In this document: piece by piece, positions 1-15,300 of the stretch
How the letters are laid out: each line of letters begins with the position of its first letter
Position numbering within the stretch: the stretch's first letter is position 1
Assembly: GCA_003342815.1 (NCBI GenBank)
Contig: PTEX01000091.1
Span: 2,419,489 to 2,483,488 of the forward strand
Reading direction: 5' to 3'
Origin: Eudromia elegans
Taxonomy: Eukaryota > Chordata > Aves > Tinamiformes > Tinamidae
DNA: 64,000 nucleotides
Program-made: the position numbers and the translations under genes
Notes under the pieces: generated by a model
What the model saw: only the letters and a program-made list of their open reading frames with translations
Told to the model about the DNA's origin: nothing
Databases searched by the model: none

Positions 1-85
1 AGAGCAAATTCAGTTACATAACTGAATTTAACTGAACACATTACTGAATACTGTANCTGAATACATAACTGAACACTTCGTTTTC
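1..85. repeat. Degenerate short tandem repeat with an 'aactgaa' core
   Basis: The first 85 bases repeat variants of 'ataactgaa' / 'actgaatac' about six times (for example 'cataactgaattt', 'aactgaacac', 'actgaatac', 'cataactgaacac'). The unit length is irregular, about 10-16 bp, and one N interrupts it. It may continue left of the window. No coding or regulatory role is visible. Confidence 0.55.
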
Positions 86-200
86 AAGCTGCTCTGTCAG
101 TTATGGCTAGGNCTTTTATATCTCCTAACTATGACAATATAAATTTAGACCTAGATTGATGTCATAGTTATTCACATATTATGCTCTTTATGAAATTATT

Positions 201-306
201 GAATGCCATCCTGTGCCACATGCTGTAGGTGACCCTGCATGTGCTGAGGAGTTGGAATAGATGATCTCTAGAGGTCCCTTCCAACCTTAAGCATTCTATG
301 ATTCAA
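201..306 (+). mobile_element. CR1 LINE 3'-end fragment
   Basis: This roughly 105-bp piece matches the last part of a CR1 element. It reads 'gccatcctgtgccacatgct', then a gap-like stretch, 'gatctctagaggtccctt', 'ccaacctt', and ends in 'attctatgattc', the start of the CR1 terminal 8-bp repeats. The same blocks appear in the long CR1 at 51990-52116 and in the copy at 57140-57243. CR1 copies are usually truncated at the 5' end during insertion, which explains the short length. No coding capacity remains. Confidence 0.9.
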
Positions 307-1756
307 TCCATTCAGATTTCAGAGTCTGTCATTAAAAAAAAGACATGGTGTAATATGCTTATCACTGCTTTTGGAGCTGGCAAAGGATGATAGGAATAAG
401 GCATAATATTTCGCTTCTTCAACATACCTATGTGTCCTGTTTCAACAGAAAAAAATATCTGTAATGACTTGTCCATNTAAGCAAGGAGCAAGCTACTTCT
501 TTTTCTAAACAAAGGAGAGGCAAGGAAGGAGTTATCCCTCAGAGTTCACTTCTCTCTGAAGGTTTAGTGTTTCCCCTCCCTTTTGGTTTAAAAGCTTTCT
601 TCTCTGTCTTTTAGATTTTGTTTTAGTATTCCTTCTGATTTTACACTATTTTTGGTACAACTTATTACAGCTGTCATGTTTCACAGCAGTTATCAGGGAA
701 GAGAAATATGCAGTCTCAGAGAGCACTGTGTGATGATATATGTAACCCACCTGGCAGAAACCTAGAACAGGGTAACGAAAAACCTAATTATCCATCCTAG
801 GCATGGCCAAGGCAATTAGAAACAACTGTTATAATGAAGTACATCAGGANTAATCTGCAGATGAGTTGCTGAGACTTCAGAACTATAGCGAAAATATGCA
901 ATGGGATGCAAAACATACAAATAGTTTGCTAAACAGTCAAGGTGGGAAGAAAGTGCAGAGAATCCATAAAAGATGATAGAAACAGATCCTCTCTTGCCTC
1001 TGTAATGCAGATTTTGACCTCTGCAATGAGAGACCTATAAAAATGCTTTGGATCTTCTTTTTTCTTTTTTTTTTCTTCCAAGGGGGAGTGTGAAAAAAGG
1101 ATGCAATAGATCCGAGGATAAAGNGTAGAAGCCTTAAACCAATGCATATCTTCTTGCATTTCTAAATCCTTCCTAATTCTGTTATCTCAGGAAAGTGATC
1201 TTTCTCACATNGATGGAAGGGATCACAAATGATGGAAAAACTGGGCACAGGAAGTGGTTAAAGCTAACTGTCACACAAAAAAGATGAGGGCAATTCAAAC
1301 ATTAAAATACTGGCAAAAGTGCATATATATTCCAAAAAAATATGGTCTGACAACTGTGTACTACCTTGGAATTAAATTCTTTAGATGTGTGATTTGAAAA
1401 ACTCCACAACTGAAAAAGAATGTATTGGTTGATATGATACTAATTTATTTGCCATTAGTAAAAAAATGATTGTACACAGTGATGGCTACTGTCCTTAAAT
1501 ATTATGTTAGCATGCTTAAGAGTTTAAAAATTTACTGAAGAGTCAGAAGTAAAACTTAGCATCTTATACTGATAATCCTTGCTTAGTTTGAAAAATTTCA
1601 GTAAATGCCACTCTGGCATTTGGTCCTCATTTGCAATATACAGCAATTTTTTTTTTTTTCATCAAGAGACATTTTGTAGACCTCTGTTTTGAGCATTTTG
1701 CAAATATTTAATGAGAATGTATAGCAATGTTTCAGAAAACTTCAGATAAATAGCTA

Positions 1757-1826
1757 AATTTAATAGCTAATAATAGCAAATTTTAGCTATTATTAGCAAA
1801 TAGCTAATAATAGCTAATAACATAGC
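1757..1826. repeat. 'tagctaataatag' repeat cluster with perfect 12-bp hairpin
   Basis: Several copies of 'tagctaataatagc' occur in both orientations. Bases 1766-1777 (gctaataatagc) and 1786-1797 (gctattattagc) are exact reverse complements separated by 8 bases. Two more direct copies follow at about 1801-1820. This looks like local slippage and inversion in AT-rich DNA. No function is evident. Confidence 0.7.
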
Positions 1827-3496
1827 AAATTTTCTAGATAAGAAATTGCAAGGATTTGCCTGACACTTCTGTGAAGTATTTTATACTAAGTTAAAAAACA
1901 GATAAAGAAAATGTTTCCAGGGACAGTTCTGCAACCGTAGATAATATTTTTCAGCATAAAATGTTAAAGAAATTTTCTAAGTTAACCTTGAGCAGTAGGA
2001 TACATGAATGTCTACATGAATGTTATATATTATGCACAAATACAAATGTGCTTAAAATAGATATGTGCTAGCTGTTGTTTCCCTTTGGTAACATCCAGAT
2101 AAGGAGCCTTCTTTGCTTACATTCTGTTCTTCTATATACTAACTTCTCCTTTTCTAGTGTTATCCTGAACATTAATGATAGTTAAAACACTGAGTAGTAC
2201 CAGATCCAGACAAACTATGAAAGACAACAAACTGTTGCTTAATCTGGGCTTTTTTTCCTAAAGCCTGCAGGAAAGCAAGGCTTTTTTTTTTTTCTTTTCC
2301 TCTGCAGAAGTCCGTAATGGATCTGATATACTTTTCCATTTCAAAAAGTAACAATTGATAATTACTCCTCAAATGATATCTCCTATTACCTTATAGCAAA
2401 GTCATATATTTCTACTGGTAAGATGCTCATGAGGGAAAATCAAAAAGTGTATAATATCAAAGTTGCCTTTCTTTTCTAATTTTAAGGAACTTGAAGGTTT
2501 GCTGTATGTTCTTTCATACTTTACAAATATTTCCACACTAACTAGCCTATGATCTATGGACTCCNAATATAAGACACTATGTTTACTTGGTTGGATTAGC
2601 CTTCTGCAACTCCTCCTGACCTTTTAGGAAACTGCCAAGGGTAAGCCACCTCTCATAGTAACTGCAGTAAATTTTCTTAGGATGGACTGCTTTGAAAAAT
2701 TTTAATCCATCTTTCAATTCACCTTTCCTTGTTGCTGGAGTTACTTTCTGTCATCTGAGTTGTATATACACTAACAAATTGAAGAAAACATTTTAAATAC
2801 ATAGGCCTTCTCACTATCATATTTCTGTCCCTGCCAGGAAGTCAGAGGATTTTCCTTTTGCCTGGTCTTTCTTTTAAGCTCTTTACAAAATATTTTCACT
2901 ATATTTTCTATTTTTCTCCTGTTATATTTCATATGAAGACTTGTATTTTCATATTCTTGAACCTACAAAGTCTTGTATGTTTATATACTGTTCCAATTGG
3001 CTTGACCTTCCTTCTTTTTCTGTACAATTCCTGTGGAAGGGATGGTGGTTTATACATCTAGGTCTCTGCTTCACTTTTTATTACTATGCCACTAGGGTAG
3101 CCTGTACTTATTCTGCCCTTATTAAACATTTTTTAAGAAAAAAGCAGTTCAATTATCTCTTTTCTTCTCTTCTTCCACTCCAGTTGCTCTACTCCTTGAC
3201 ATCCTAAGCTCTGAGGATACTTAGTCCATCTGCTGTCCTGAGATGTACTGTTGTAGGAAGCATTCTTTCCACAAATGCAAAACCTTTAAAATATTTCATA
3301 ATATGGTTTGCTTTTTTAAGCTTTGCTTATCTTTCTAAAAAATTTCACAACTGGAGAAAATGTACATGAATACATGAATAATTTAAAAATCTGTTTTGGT
3401 GCTTGAAATTGTTATGGACTGACTTATAGTTTCTGCTGGAAACTGTTAAGCAGTGATCTTGACCATTCTTTTGTACATATTTTATTTCTGATTGAA

Positions 3497-3519
3497 AATA
3501 AATAAATAAATAAATAAGC
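3497..3519. repeat. (AAAT)n microsatellite
   Basis: About five to six uninterrupted copies of a tetranucleotide 'aaat' unit. It is an ordinary simple repeat. Confidence 0.85.
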
Positions 3520-6500
3520 AATCTAGAACAACATTTAGGCATTGCCAAATATAGAACTCACAAAAATAATGAAAATTGAAATAGAATAAGATCCATTGAC
3601 TTTTTTTTTGTTCATCTTTAATTAGTCTACCTTGAAAAAAATATGTAAGTTTATCTTAGAAGGAATTATCTGATAATTCACATAGTACAATTCTTTCTTT
3701 TTATCCTTGATTCCTCTATCATCTGAAACATCTTTAATTAAAACAAGTTAGCCACAGGGATCTTTATCTAAATCACTTCTACTTGTCTTATTTTGTTCAG
3801 AGATGTCACACAATTCAAGACTGGACTCAGTTAAAACAGCCTTAAGGCAATATGAAATTGTGCTTCTCCTTTTCACCTGTGCTTGCTTTTGTAAAAATAT
3901 CTGGTAATATCTTTATTATTCCAAAAGCTTAGAGAATCTAGGTTAAGTCCCAAAAGACTAACAAGTATCAAGCTGATTCTTGAATTTTGCAATTGGTTGA
4001 CTCATCAGAATATACACTGGTCAAAATGCAGCAGCACATTTGTGAGTAGGTGCTGCTTCAGATGAGGCTACCAGGAAAGCTAAAATTATTTCTACCATTC
4101 CTCCTCTCCCTCTCCTCCTCTTTTTTATAGACATGTATATAAACATAATTATGAAAACCATTAATATCATCCCATAGTCTTATTTTATATTACAGTACTA
4201 CTTAATTCATAAGGCAGGACCTTAAGATCCAAGTCCTGTAATGTCTGAAAATATTGCATAAAATGCTCTAAGTGCGTATTTTTTTAACACTGACATTTCT
4301 ATGTGTCACAAGGTGAAAATACCTAATCCTACTAGCTCTGATTCATTGCAAATCTCCTGACAAGGCCAGCTGTAGTAAATTAGTATATCCCAGGCTTGTA
4401 TTGGTAACAACAGCTTCATAGACGAAAGCATCCGTCTTGCATATATATTTGAACAGTGAACAATGTCACTTTACAAAACAAATAAGAGCTTTGATGAAAA
4501 AGACTAGTTTCTGCATTATTACAATAACTATCCCGCTTACAGCATCTGTCTATATGTACACATACTCATTTACACAGAAACAAACAAACAAAAAAAAAGA
4601 GTAAAAGGAGGGCAATATTTAAGAAAAGAGCATTCAATTTTGAATGGAACATTCTAAAATTATATTCAATGAAACTTCTGTTTCAAAAAAAAATCTATTT
4701 CAAAAGAAAAATTAATTTTAGCATAAAATCTATCTTTAGCAGAAAAAAAATGCAAAGATAGAAGCAAAACTTGACTGCCTGCCAAGGATGGATAAAGCAA
4801 TCTTTATCTAAATATCTATTTCATGGAGGTTTTAAATTTGTCAAAATTCTTCATAGTGCAAGAGGTGAAAATAATCTGAAATTTCATGATATAATAATTC
4901 AAAGGATATTTCAATTTTATTTTCTACACTGTCTCCTCCATTCGCTAGTGATCTTGAATTTAAGAACCGATAATTATTGAAATTCTTGAACCAAACAGTA
5001 ATTCCCCTGAACTTTTTTTGAGGTACCACAGCAACAATGCAGAAAAAAAAAATAAGTCACAGCAAGAAAGCACATAAATATAAATAAAGGAACACAACAC
5101 TGACGATAAATTTTCCCAAGTCATAATTCAATTCTTATTCAAAAAGTAATTGAGAACTAAAGATAAGAGTCAGGCCCACCTGATTCTATTTTGAAATTCT
5201 TTATCGCACAGAGAAAAAAAAAAAAGACCTGTCATTCTTGCCTGCTATCCATGCACAGTTCCTGCTCACTTTCATAGGAAATGTATATGTACCTGATGTG
5301 ATGTCCATGCTCCAAGAGTATGGCTTAATAGCAAGAAATACATAAAAGTTTTTTTCATGAACACTCTGGGTTTGACTCTTAGAACAGAGTTCTCAGCACT
5401 GTGCTCTTTTTTTCCAATCTGTTCTTACACTGTTTGACTGTTCTTAAAGTGCAGGGGACCACAGACATGGAGTTCAAACAAAGGCTGATGGATTAAATGG
5501 ATTCTGCATTGGGTATGAAACTGTCAGAGCAGAGTGAGCAGAGAGAAGTAAGGCCAAATTTCCCCAGAGGGATTAAACTGAAGTCTGTGGAACTTACTCA
5601 ATTGGTAACACTACTGAAATGAGGAGCAGAGTTGTAAGCTTATGTTCAAATGATTTAACCAACCACAGATGGCCAAAATAATGACAAAAGCTTTTATTGT
5701 TGTGTTTTTCCCCTTGGTAACTTTTTCTGATGGTAATCACCTTTCTTTAACTTCTGTTGCTTTCTTTTTCCTAAAATGCAGATTTAGATATTTAGTACAC
5801 AAACATATCAGTCTGATCAGTTTCAGATCAAATCAAAGAGCAACAGATCGAATATTATATACAGTAAGATGATTGTTCTCTATATATTTCTCAACTGTGA
5901 TGTTTAATATTTAACATAGAGAGGTACTTCTTTGCAGTTCCTAATTCCTGGAAAACTCTACCAAAGTTAGCTTTAATCTTATTATAGGCATTCTTTGCTA
6001 GGAAAATTGTTTTTATCTCTATCCATTTAAGAAAAGATAAAAAGAAAAAAAAAAAAAAAAGAAAATTGCTTCATAATAACCTGAAATGTGACCATTAAAC
6101 AAAGCACCAAAACTCATCTTGGCTTCAACATAGGTAGAAATCCCAAGTGTTGTTTGAAAATAAAGGTTGAAAGAGTTTACAAAATGAAAAAGAACTTTTC
6201 AGCAACTCTCACTATTTGTTTAAATGTTATTAATGTTTACTCACAGAACGTGTCAAATGAATATTTCCTGGCAATAGTCAATANGGACAGTTAAACTAGT
6301 GGTACAGAACAGCTTGACATTAAACATAAATGCAAATTCAGGGGGGTACCATGGACATCAAAAAACAAATGTCTCTGATAATAAAACAAGGAGGAGGAAA
6401 ATGTGGGAAGATACACTAAAACTTTGCACCACTTTTAGGCTTGCTAGAGTAGGTGTATTTCTGACACCCTTGAGCTTTTACGGTTAGTTTCCTGCCTGTG

Positions 6501-9361
6501 CATCCTCATAATGCAATATATAGTAGAGGTTGCTATCTGCAAAAGGAGGAAGAAAAGAGTGAAGTTTTGTTGATCTGGCTCTGCAGTGCTGAGCAGTGCA
6601 GGCCAGCTACCAGAGCTGGCCCACTCCAATCAGTTCTTCATTTCTGTGCTAAAGAAGACATTAATAGACTAGATGGAACAATGTATTTCTTTCCAGGCCT
6701 TTCTGTGAGACTGTATGGCTACTGAGATAAATTACCTTACCTAGCTATTTATCATCCAGCATTGGTAAAAATTAACATTTTACCCAGACTAGAAGAAGGG
6801 AAGAATCAGATTCTATACATAAACCATGGCTCCCAAAATATGGATGTTATATTTCTTGAAAAAAAAGATAATACCTTTGTGCTCTGATAGCGAACACTAT
6901 AGAAAGCCAAAGCCACACGGCTAAATTGAACAGATATGTCAAAACCATCTCATCTTATTTAGCTTTTGCTAAAAGATTTTCATGGATTTTTTTTACAGTC
7001 TTTCTGATTTCTGAGAAAAAAAATGCAAACACCGAGTTATTTGCATAGATATAGTGTAAAATGAGAACTCAAACAACTATGAAAGTCAGCCTATTATCTT
7101 TTTGCATCTGTAACACTGTTAAGCCACAAAGAACTTCCATTAAGGACAGCCTTGAGGGACAAGTTTTGAATTTAAAATTGAAATACAAAACACTTAGGAT
7201 CATGCATATTTATCTCTACTAATGAGAGAGTAAGTGTTCTATTAAATTCCTTCTAAATGGCTAAGTCTCATAAATTGCATATCTTAAAGTCATAATTAGG
7301 ATCTGTGATTAGTTCAGACATTTCAGAAGAGGTACTTGAGGAATCAGTAAAATAGACAAGCTTATATATCAAGATTCAATGAATAAACCACCTTGTTTGC
7401 ATTATAACCATTATGCATATAGCAGGAGGGATGGAATAGAAACGTTAATACTGAGTTTAATTTATAGCGTGACTCAAATACCTCAAATACTAGAGCTTTA
7501 AATCAGTAGTTCTCAATCTCTTTTTATGGTAATCTCATATCTCATATACAAATGAAGAATATATTTTCTTTCAAGAAAGGGAGAATGGGCTGTGAGCTCT
7601 CACAACATTCTCATGATGCATCAAATATATCAGCATGAAGGTCCATACATTAAAGTGCAATTACTGTATTGGGTACTGTTATAAGGAAAAAAAATGGTGA
7701 AAAAAGGAAATAATTTCTTTGTACTTATTCAGAATAATAACGCAGGACAGAAAAAAAATCTGACTTGACTTAAATGAAGTCAAATTAGACTGTGTTATGC
7801 TAGAACCAGGAATTAAATAAAGTAGGAGTCCTTTAGGAGAACAATGGCAAGAAGTTTTATATGCATTTTTTTATAAACAAATTAGAGGTTTTGTAAGTAA
7901 ATATTTTAATTATTAAATAAAATTCCCTGGTAAAAAATATTTTTTGTACTTAATGTGTTAAAGTACTGTTTCGTGTATACTGTATTAACAACATATGAAA
8001 ACAGAATTTTCTGCATGTCAATAACCAAGTAGCCCGATTTCTCACTTTGATTTTGAAATGAGTTGCACAGTAATTTGTATAACTAAATATTAACAGTTCA
8101 AGGATCTAACACACATTTTGCCAAGCTTTCTACTTTTCTTTGTTATATGAACAGATTTACCCTTTAAAAACTTTATAACATACTTACTCACACAACTATT
8201 CTTATTTTGTTCATGTCACTTATTATGACAGCTACTTGAGATCAGGATTTTTTAACAAATAGGAGAAAAAGTAGATATGCTTTCAAGGGAAACATATGTA
8301 CTCATTTCTTCACTATTTAGTCTTCTACATTTATGTAGTCTCAATGTGAAAGAATGCTAGAGAATTTGGAACACTTTTTTTTTTGTTTTAAGACAAAAAA
8401 AGATGAGGTTGTTAGCAGAAAGTTTTAAAATAAAATTCTAGAAATTTAAAACTACTAGAGGACATATTTGCCTTTTTTAAAAAGGGATTATGTATGAATG
8501 TCTCTACAAAAGAAGCCTTGCAGCAGAGCCCTACTAGATGACTAAAGTAATTATGATGAAAAACTCAAATATGCTCACTTTAAGAAGCCAGGAGATCATC
8601 TTAATCCCCTTAGTCAAAATACTATATTATAAAACATCCTTTAGACCTATATAGACATTAGAGCTGAGAGTAACTATTGCTCTCCTTGATCTGAGATAAG
8701 GTTACAACCACAGTAAAGAGCATACAAACTCTTGAAGATGCTAATTTCAAAAAAGCCTAATAAATTTAGCAAAATTTGAGGTAATCTAGCACACCACTAG
8801 TTCCACTTCCAGAGGGAACAGTAGAAAAAGTCCTACTTGTTCAGCTGAAACTAAATACATTGGGAACTGNTGTTTACTGTCTATAGAGTTTCCTGTAACA
8901 ACTGAGAATTTTGCCTGGTTTTGAAGAAGTAGCTTAGGAGAAGTACAAGAAATGGTGCAGCTCTAAATTTCAAACTAAACTTTTTGTCTCACTCTTTTTA
9001 TTCCCATTATAAATATCCTCTGTGAGTGTGCATGTAAAGAGCTGTTGCTTCTTTAACTGTCCTAGCATCACTGCTAAGGAGAAACAGAAATAATTATCCT
9101 GGTGAGGCTCAAAGATTACTTTGTAGCTCAGAAGTTATCCACACCAGCTTTCTATAAACAAGGCTGCTTTTATTCTGACTCTCTTGGAAATGCTTTTACC
9201 ATTGCTTTAATCATATTTATTTTGTTCTGAAAGGAATAAATAGAGTGCCATGTAAGTTCAAGAAAACAGATGAGACAGGAAACTTAGAAAAGTATAAGCA
9301 GGTTTACAGACAAAAAGCCTTGGAGTCTGGGTAGGGGTTTTGGATACAGAACAGTAAGTTT

Positions 9362-9384
9362 AAAAAAAAAAAAAAAAAAAAAAA
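9362..9384. repeat. Poly(A) run of about 23 bases
   Basis: An uninterrupted run of about 23 A's flanked by 'gtaagttt' and 'tttaaaagg'. No processed-pseudogene or SINE body can be recognised upstream, so it is called a simple homopolymer. Confidence 0.85.
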
Positions 9385-12300
9385 TTTAAAAGGTTTAATT
9401 TCACATGATGACTTTAAACACTAAATATCATTCTGGGATATACTTAGAGTTTCTAAGTTGCCAGCACGTTCTCCCATCCATTACTTTTTTACAGAATCCT
9501 CTATGCAAAATTCTGCAGAGTTCACAGAAGAAAGAGACCAAAAAGTACCATATGTATGTCTGTAAGGCTTCCTGTCATTCTTCTAGACTAAAATGGAAAT
9601 TTCAATAGCTCCTAATGGGTAGTTATATACTACAGCTTGATAGAACATGTTAACAACAGAAAATTGAATTAAGATGATAGAATTTGCTTTGTTTCTAGAA
9701 ATGGATAACGAAGTTAAGATAAAATATGTGTTCAAAACTGAGAAGCCTGATGGACTTCACAAAGGATATAAAGCTCAATTTCTACCTGATTAAATCCTCC
9801 TTCCTCTCTGGAAGTAAAAACGTTAAAAAGTGATTTGTCAAGAAGTGCCACCCCCCTTAATTAGAATACGAAGGTGTGGGCCTTTTACACAAAATTACAA
9901 GTGAGCAGGCTAAGACTTCGTATGAGCATTAAAGAATGTGAGATGTCAGTTAATTCCAAAATAACATCATTGCTGAATGAGAATTTATATTGGCTCCATA
10001 GAGCTGTCATAAAACTGAGGAAAGACAACTTTTGTTGAAGCAACCTGCTGGTAAATAACTGTCCACTCCTGTATAGAACAAGTGTCTGGAGAAGAGCTGC
10101 ATACACTTGATTGCATATTCATTATTGTTTTCTGTTTTAGGATATGGTAAAGGGAATACATCCAAAATATATGTGTGTATGTATCTATTTATTTTCCACC
10201 TACCAGTCTTTGTATTTTATTTTACTGATTTGTCTTACCAAGGTTTAAGTAGTTATTTGATAAAATGTGATTTAAATTTGTCCACAAATAGAAATGTATC
10301 TATCTCCCTAGATGCATTCCTATGATAATCAACTTATCCCAAGATACACTCGTGTTTTTGTGGAAAAAAACATGCTGAGAGCCAAGTATAAGTTCTAATT
10401 CATATAAACAAAAAAAANCCTTCAGTGCCTACACCGCATCCAGGAGGTCACAAAATACATTAACAATAGTATTTTATGACATAGGTTGAATTTACTCATT
10501 TTCTGTGGAGCATACCTCTATAGTAAACTGAAAGAAAAGTTTCTTATTTATATGTCTGGCTTTTTTTACATTTCACACTAACTCATCCTTTTGGGATTAA
10601 TCTTTTATTATTGAAAGGAGTCAGGATGAATGAGGCACTATTTATGTTATTTGGAGTATGTTAGCTTTTTAAAGACTTTTCCTAACTATTTAACTAGCAG
10701 TATACTTGCAGCAAGCAAATCATGTGGATAAACAGTACTATAATGGTAGTTTTTTTGGGAAAATACTCCATGGATTCATACACGATAGAAAAAGACGCAG
10801 AATACTAAATGTAGAAAATACTCATTCACTTTACTCCAAACTCTGCTTGGCTGAAATAATTTCCATAAATTAAATAAAAAGTAAAGAGGATCACTGCTGA
10901 CACCTTTCTTCTCTTTTCATTTATGCACTTTCTTATAACAACCATCTCATCTTCTTTTAGCAGCCATCTGCTGTTGTTAAAAACGCAGAACATTAGGGAG
11001 CACATGAAGCACATTACAAATGAAGTGAAAAGATACCGGTCTGTGTATTCTGTTTAGACCTGTAGCTAGTTTCTTAATCACATTAATGGAATAATATTTG
11101 AAGAACTATTACTAGGGTGCTCAGTCTGTGGGCACAAAGACAATTTAACCGTTTGTGGCTGGGTTTTGGTGTCTTCCTCCCAGAGAAGCCCTCAGAAGCA
11201 AGTCATAGCTCGATATGATATCCTAGGAAAAAGAAATTATGCTGATCAGGTACTACTTTCCCAGTAAACTGCAGTCCTCCTTTTCATATTTATTCGAATT
11301 CTCATGCTACTTGGGCATGAGGTAGTTGATATTAGGAGAATTCGCGTAACATATTCACTCATATGTATACAGGGCTAAACTTGCATGAGGAGCACTTCTT
11401 TCCAGACCATTCAGTAATAACAAGGTGTTTTGTATTTCTTTTCTTACAACTAGTTATTAATTTCTTTTTGTACTGATTTAAATCTTACTTTTGGCTGATT
11501 AGTTCATTTCGTACTAGTGAACCTAATAATCCTTGTTGCTGATTCAGCATGTTATTTGACTTAAAGAAGGCCAATTGTTGTCCGAATTTTAGAATTCTAT
11601 CTTCCTGAATTTTGTTTGTAAATTGAGTGGTATGGCAGTTTTCATTTTTCTTTCTGGATGAAAGAAGAGAAGAAGCTTTGTGAAAGCATTTCTCGCAGGA
11701 TGCTGCCTTCATCTTTAAAATATTTGACAGTAAATCATAGTATTTACCACTTCTAAAAGAATGAAAAATATAAGTTCTGCTGGAGCACGTGGGTAGATTT
11801 TAAAATATAGCAGTGAGGAGGTATCTCATGGGTAAAAGTACTCTAAACTTTTCTTGTTTGGGAAGAAAAGTGTTGGAAGAATATATTGAGATTCACTCCT
11901 AGTGAATTATATACAGATAATGGCTTGTCTTTTCAAGACCACTGGCAATATTTCAGTGCTGTATGCTGCAGGCTTTACCTTAAACTGAGATTCCCAGTAG
12001 TCATCCCCTAAAAAAAAAAAAAAAAAGACCAAAACAGCAATGAGCTTATTATGCTGTAATTCTATAATTAAGACTCATCTCTTTCACATGCAATCTATGA
12101 TAAGAAAAAAAAACTCACACATGCTGACATATAAATTCTGGAATTAAAACCTTTACTTCATACATTTTAAAGCGAGTTTTTAAAGGATGACTTAGTCAGT
12201 AGGCTTCACTCACACGTACTCTTGGCAAACACCTCTTTAAAATCTTAGTGGGATTTTAAACCTGCTCCCAAAGCATTACATCCAATTTAATGTATTATAT

Positions 12301-15300
12301 CATCCTCAGTGAGTGTTACCCAAGCTTTCTCTTTTAGATAAAATGGAAATTTCCATGCCAGGAGAGAAACAAAAGGTTCAAGAATACAAGGTAATTTTAT
12401 TTAAGCTAGGTTATTTCTGACATCAAAAAGCTGATGACTGAACAAATAAACCAGAAAATTAATGTAATGTATGTCTTACATAGCGCATAACACCATTCTT
12501 GCATGAATCAAATTCATTTTGCTCACTCTATGTTGAAAGCTCACAAGCTGTATATTTTAACAATATGCTCTCTGTATCTTTTTACTATTTACTATTAATA
12601 AACATGAAAATGGCTGCTGGTGTCTTCCTGATAAGCCAGAGTACTCTTTACTGCAGAGCCACCATTAGCAGGATACCTGCAGTCCTTGATCTCAGTTCTA
12701 CCACCATCAAGGGAATCATTTAAGTGTAAAATATGTGATATTAGAAACTTATTGTGAATGGTGACTTTTGAAGTAATATAATACAAGCAACTTGTAATAA
12801 ATTATAATTAGTGAATCAAAAAGGTAACTGGTACTGGAACAGCTAGGTACTAAGCAGGTTTAACCTAACTTTATGATCCTTTCTGCCCATAAGTGAGTAT
12901 CTATGAACTTTTTGAGCTGTCAGAAATATTTCAAGCCACCCATAAAAACACACTCAATATAAGGCTATACCTCACTTCACCAGGTAAATATGCCAGTCTT
13001 TACTATGATCTTCTTGTAAAAGAAGAGTGATATAAGCATAAAAGTGATATAAAAATAGCAGAATTAACTATATTCCGCCTTTTTCTGAAATAAATAATCT
13101 CTTCTGATCTGTTCTGAAATCGTGACACCAACGTTACATGTGTCAAAGAAAAGCTTAGGAATCTCCATCAGAAGTCACTCATCAACACACAAGTTATGAG
13201 AGACTACAGGCAGATCAAACACAGATCAATCACTACTCTCCATTTTTTCTGAAACAGTGAACAAAATATTTCACTATCTTCTCTNTAATATTTCAATAAC
13301 CTTTCCAAAGAACCACTGATCTACAATGATCTCTTAAGCTTCTTCCCTTGATCTTTTTTCCTGGTAAAATATGATACAAGACTGATATAAGAACATTTGG
13401 GATAATGACTAAAGAAAGACTGAGATAACACATTTTCTTCTTATTATTTTTTTTTTCCTGTTTCTCAAAGAGTGTTATAGCTATTTATGTCTTAATTATT
13501 GTATTTCAGATTATACATGCATTGAAGTGACTACAAAAGTTTAAATCAGTTTTTAGGTTATATCCTGTAGTTGTATATAGTTAATTTTTAGAGTTGTGTT
13601 TTAGATGGCCTCACGCTTTACCATGCTGTGATTAAAATTGGTATTTATCTACTGTTTCAACAGAAGCAGGAGTACAAACACAAACTCATGTAAAAGGTTA
13701 TTTGAACAGACTGAGATCAGCATGTAACAGCTGTTGCTGCTTTCAGGTATGTCTGCAAGATTAATTCTTTTTCTAATGCATCTTTAAGTCAATAGATGTG
13801 TGTTAGTTGATGTGGCACACCACTTGCAAAGGTATTTTTCATGACAGTAAACCAAACAACTTGAAATCAAATATTTCTGTGGTGTTTGCATTTGCAAAAG
13901 CCTCTTAATCTGTTATAAATATGGATTTTATGGCTGATATAATACAGTGGAAAAATAAGTAAAATTCTGGACATTATAGCAGGCAATGTTGACCCGCACA
14001 ACAGAGATCTGAAATTACAGAGAGCCCAGCAAGTCCAAAACATAGAACAGATATCTCAGGGCTCCATAGATATTGTTATTTGTCAAACATGAATACTGTA
14101 ATATTGTATGTGTTGCTACTCAGTCAATCCTTAAAAAAGGGGAATTTACTTCATAAAATACCATAATTTCTAAGCTCTCAATTGTAGCCCATCTTTTAAC
14201 ATGCATACAGTGACAGATATTATTTGTTTTCTGGTCAATTAGGAAAAGAAAAAATTATTTTTTACAGTCATCTATACCTGTTATCTGCAAATATCTTTCT
14301 ACTAGCAAAGATTTGTGAGGAGAAAATACATATAGTAGTAAGCTACCTAGTTGTTTTATCAAGGTGGAAAGAGAAAATAATCTTACTCAGTCTTTATGAT
14401 TTACTGGCAGTTCCCATTGTCACCTAAGTCTTGGTCATGAACAGGAATATAGAATAATAAAAGAAATATTGATGAATTTTATGTGTCATTTCACGATTAG
14501 CATGCAAACATACTGTTCTTCCAAGAAAATGCTAAAGCACCGAGAAGGATGAGGTGTCTGATTTCAAAACAAGGGTATGCCATACCATTGCACCTCATCC
14601 AGAAAAGGTTACCCCATGACAGATTCGACATTTCAAACGTATGTCAGAAAGGCATTTCACCAGTTTTAAATGAGTGAAGGTCTGAACTGAAAAGGCTGCA
14701 GAATATGAAAGACTGCAGTTCTGCAGCTGTCAGTAAAAAGAAAGACAGAGATTGTTTCTCACTCTAGACTGCAGATTCTAATGCTTTAATTAAAAAAAAA
14801 AATCAATTCTCTATAAACTGGAATTATCCTAACTCCAGGTTTAGAAAGAATAGAAAGAAAAGTAGGCATTTTATTTTGACATTTTTCTAACTTGATTAGA
14901 ACAGCGTTGCTTCATACCTAAGTAAAAAATTACAGGTGAAGAGCAGACGTAAGAAAATATAAGATGATCGTCATGATAACAGAGTGCTCTACATTGTGAA
15001 ATTAGTATTTTCATGGTCCCTGGGAGTTCAGAAGCTGAATAAGGATTACTTCTAGTAGAACTGGATCATTACACTACCACATCTGTGCTAGGTGATAGCA
15101 TAAATCTAGAACTCTATAAGTCTGCTTTTCTTAGGAACAAAATAAGTGGTTTATGTCATTCTTATGCAGACTTGTGTCTGCCCTTTGATCCCATGCTAGA
15201 AATCCGTGCTCTGCAGGACTGTCTATGCCCTAGTGTACAACAGGAAAGAATGAAAGTGAATTATTTTCAGGCTACCTAAATTGAGGCGATGAGATGACAA

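Noticed and set aside
9362..9384. Poly(A) run as the tail of a processed pseudogene or SINE
   Set aside because: No gene-like or SINE-like body precedes it, and no flanking duplication was found.
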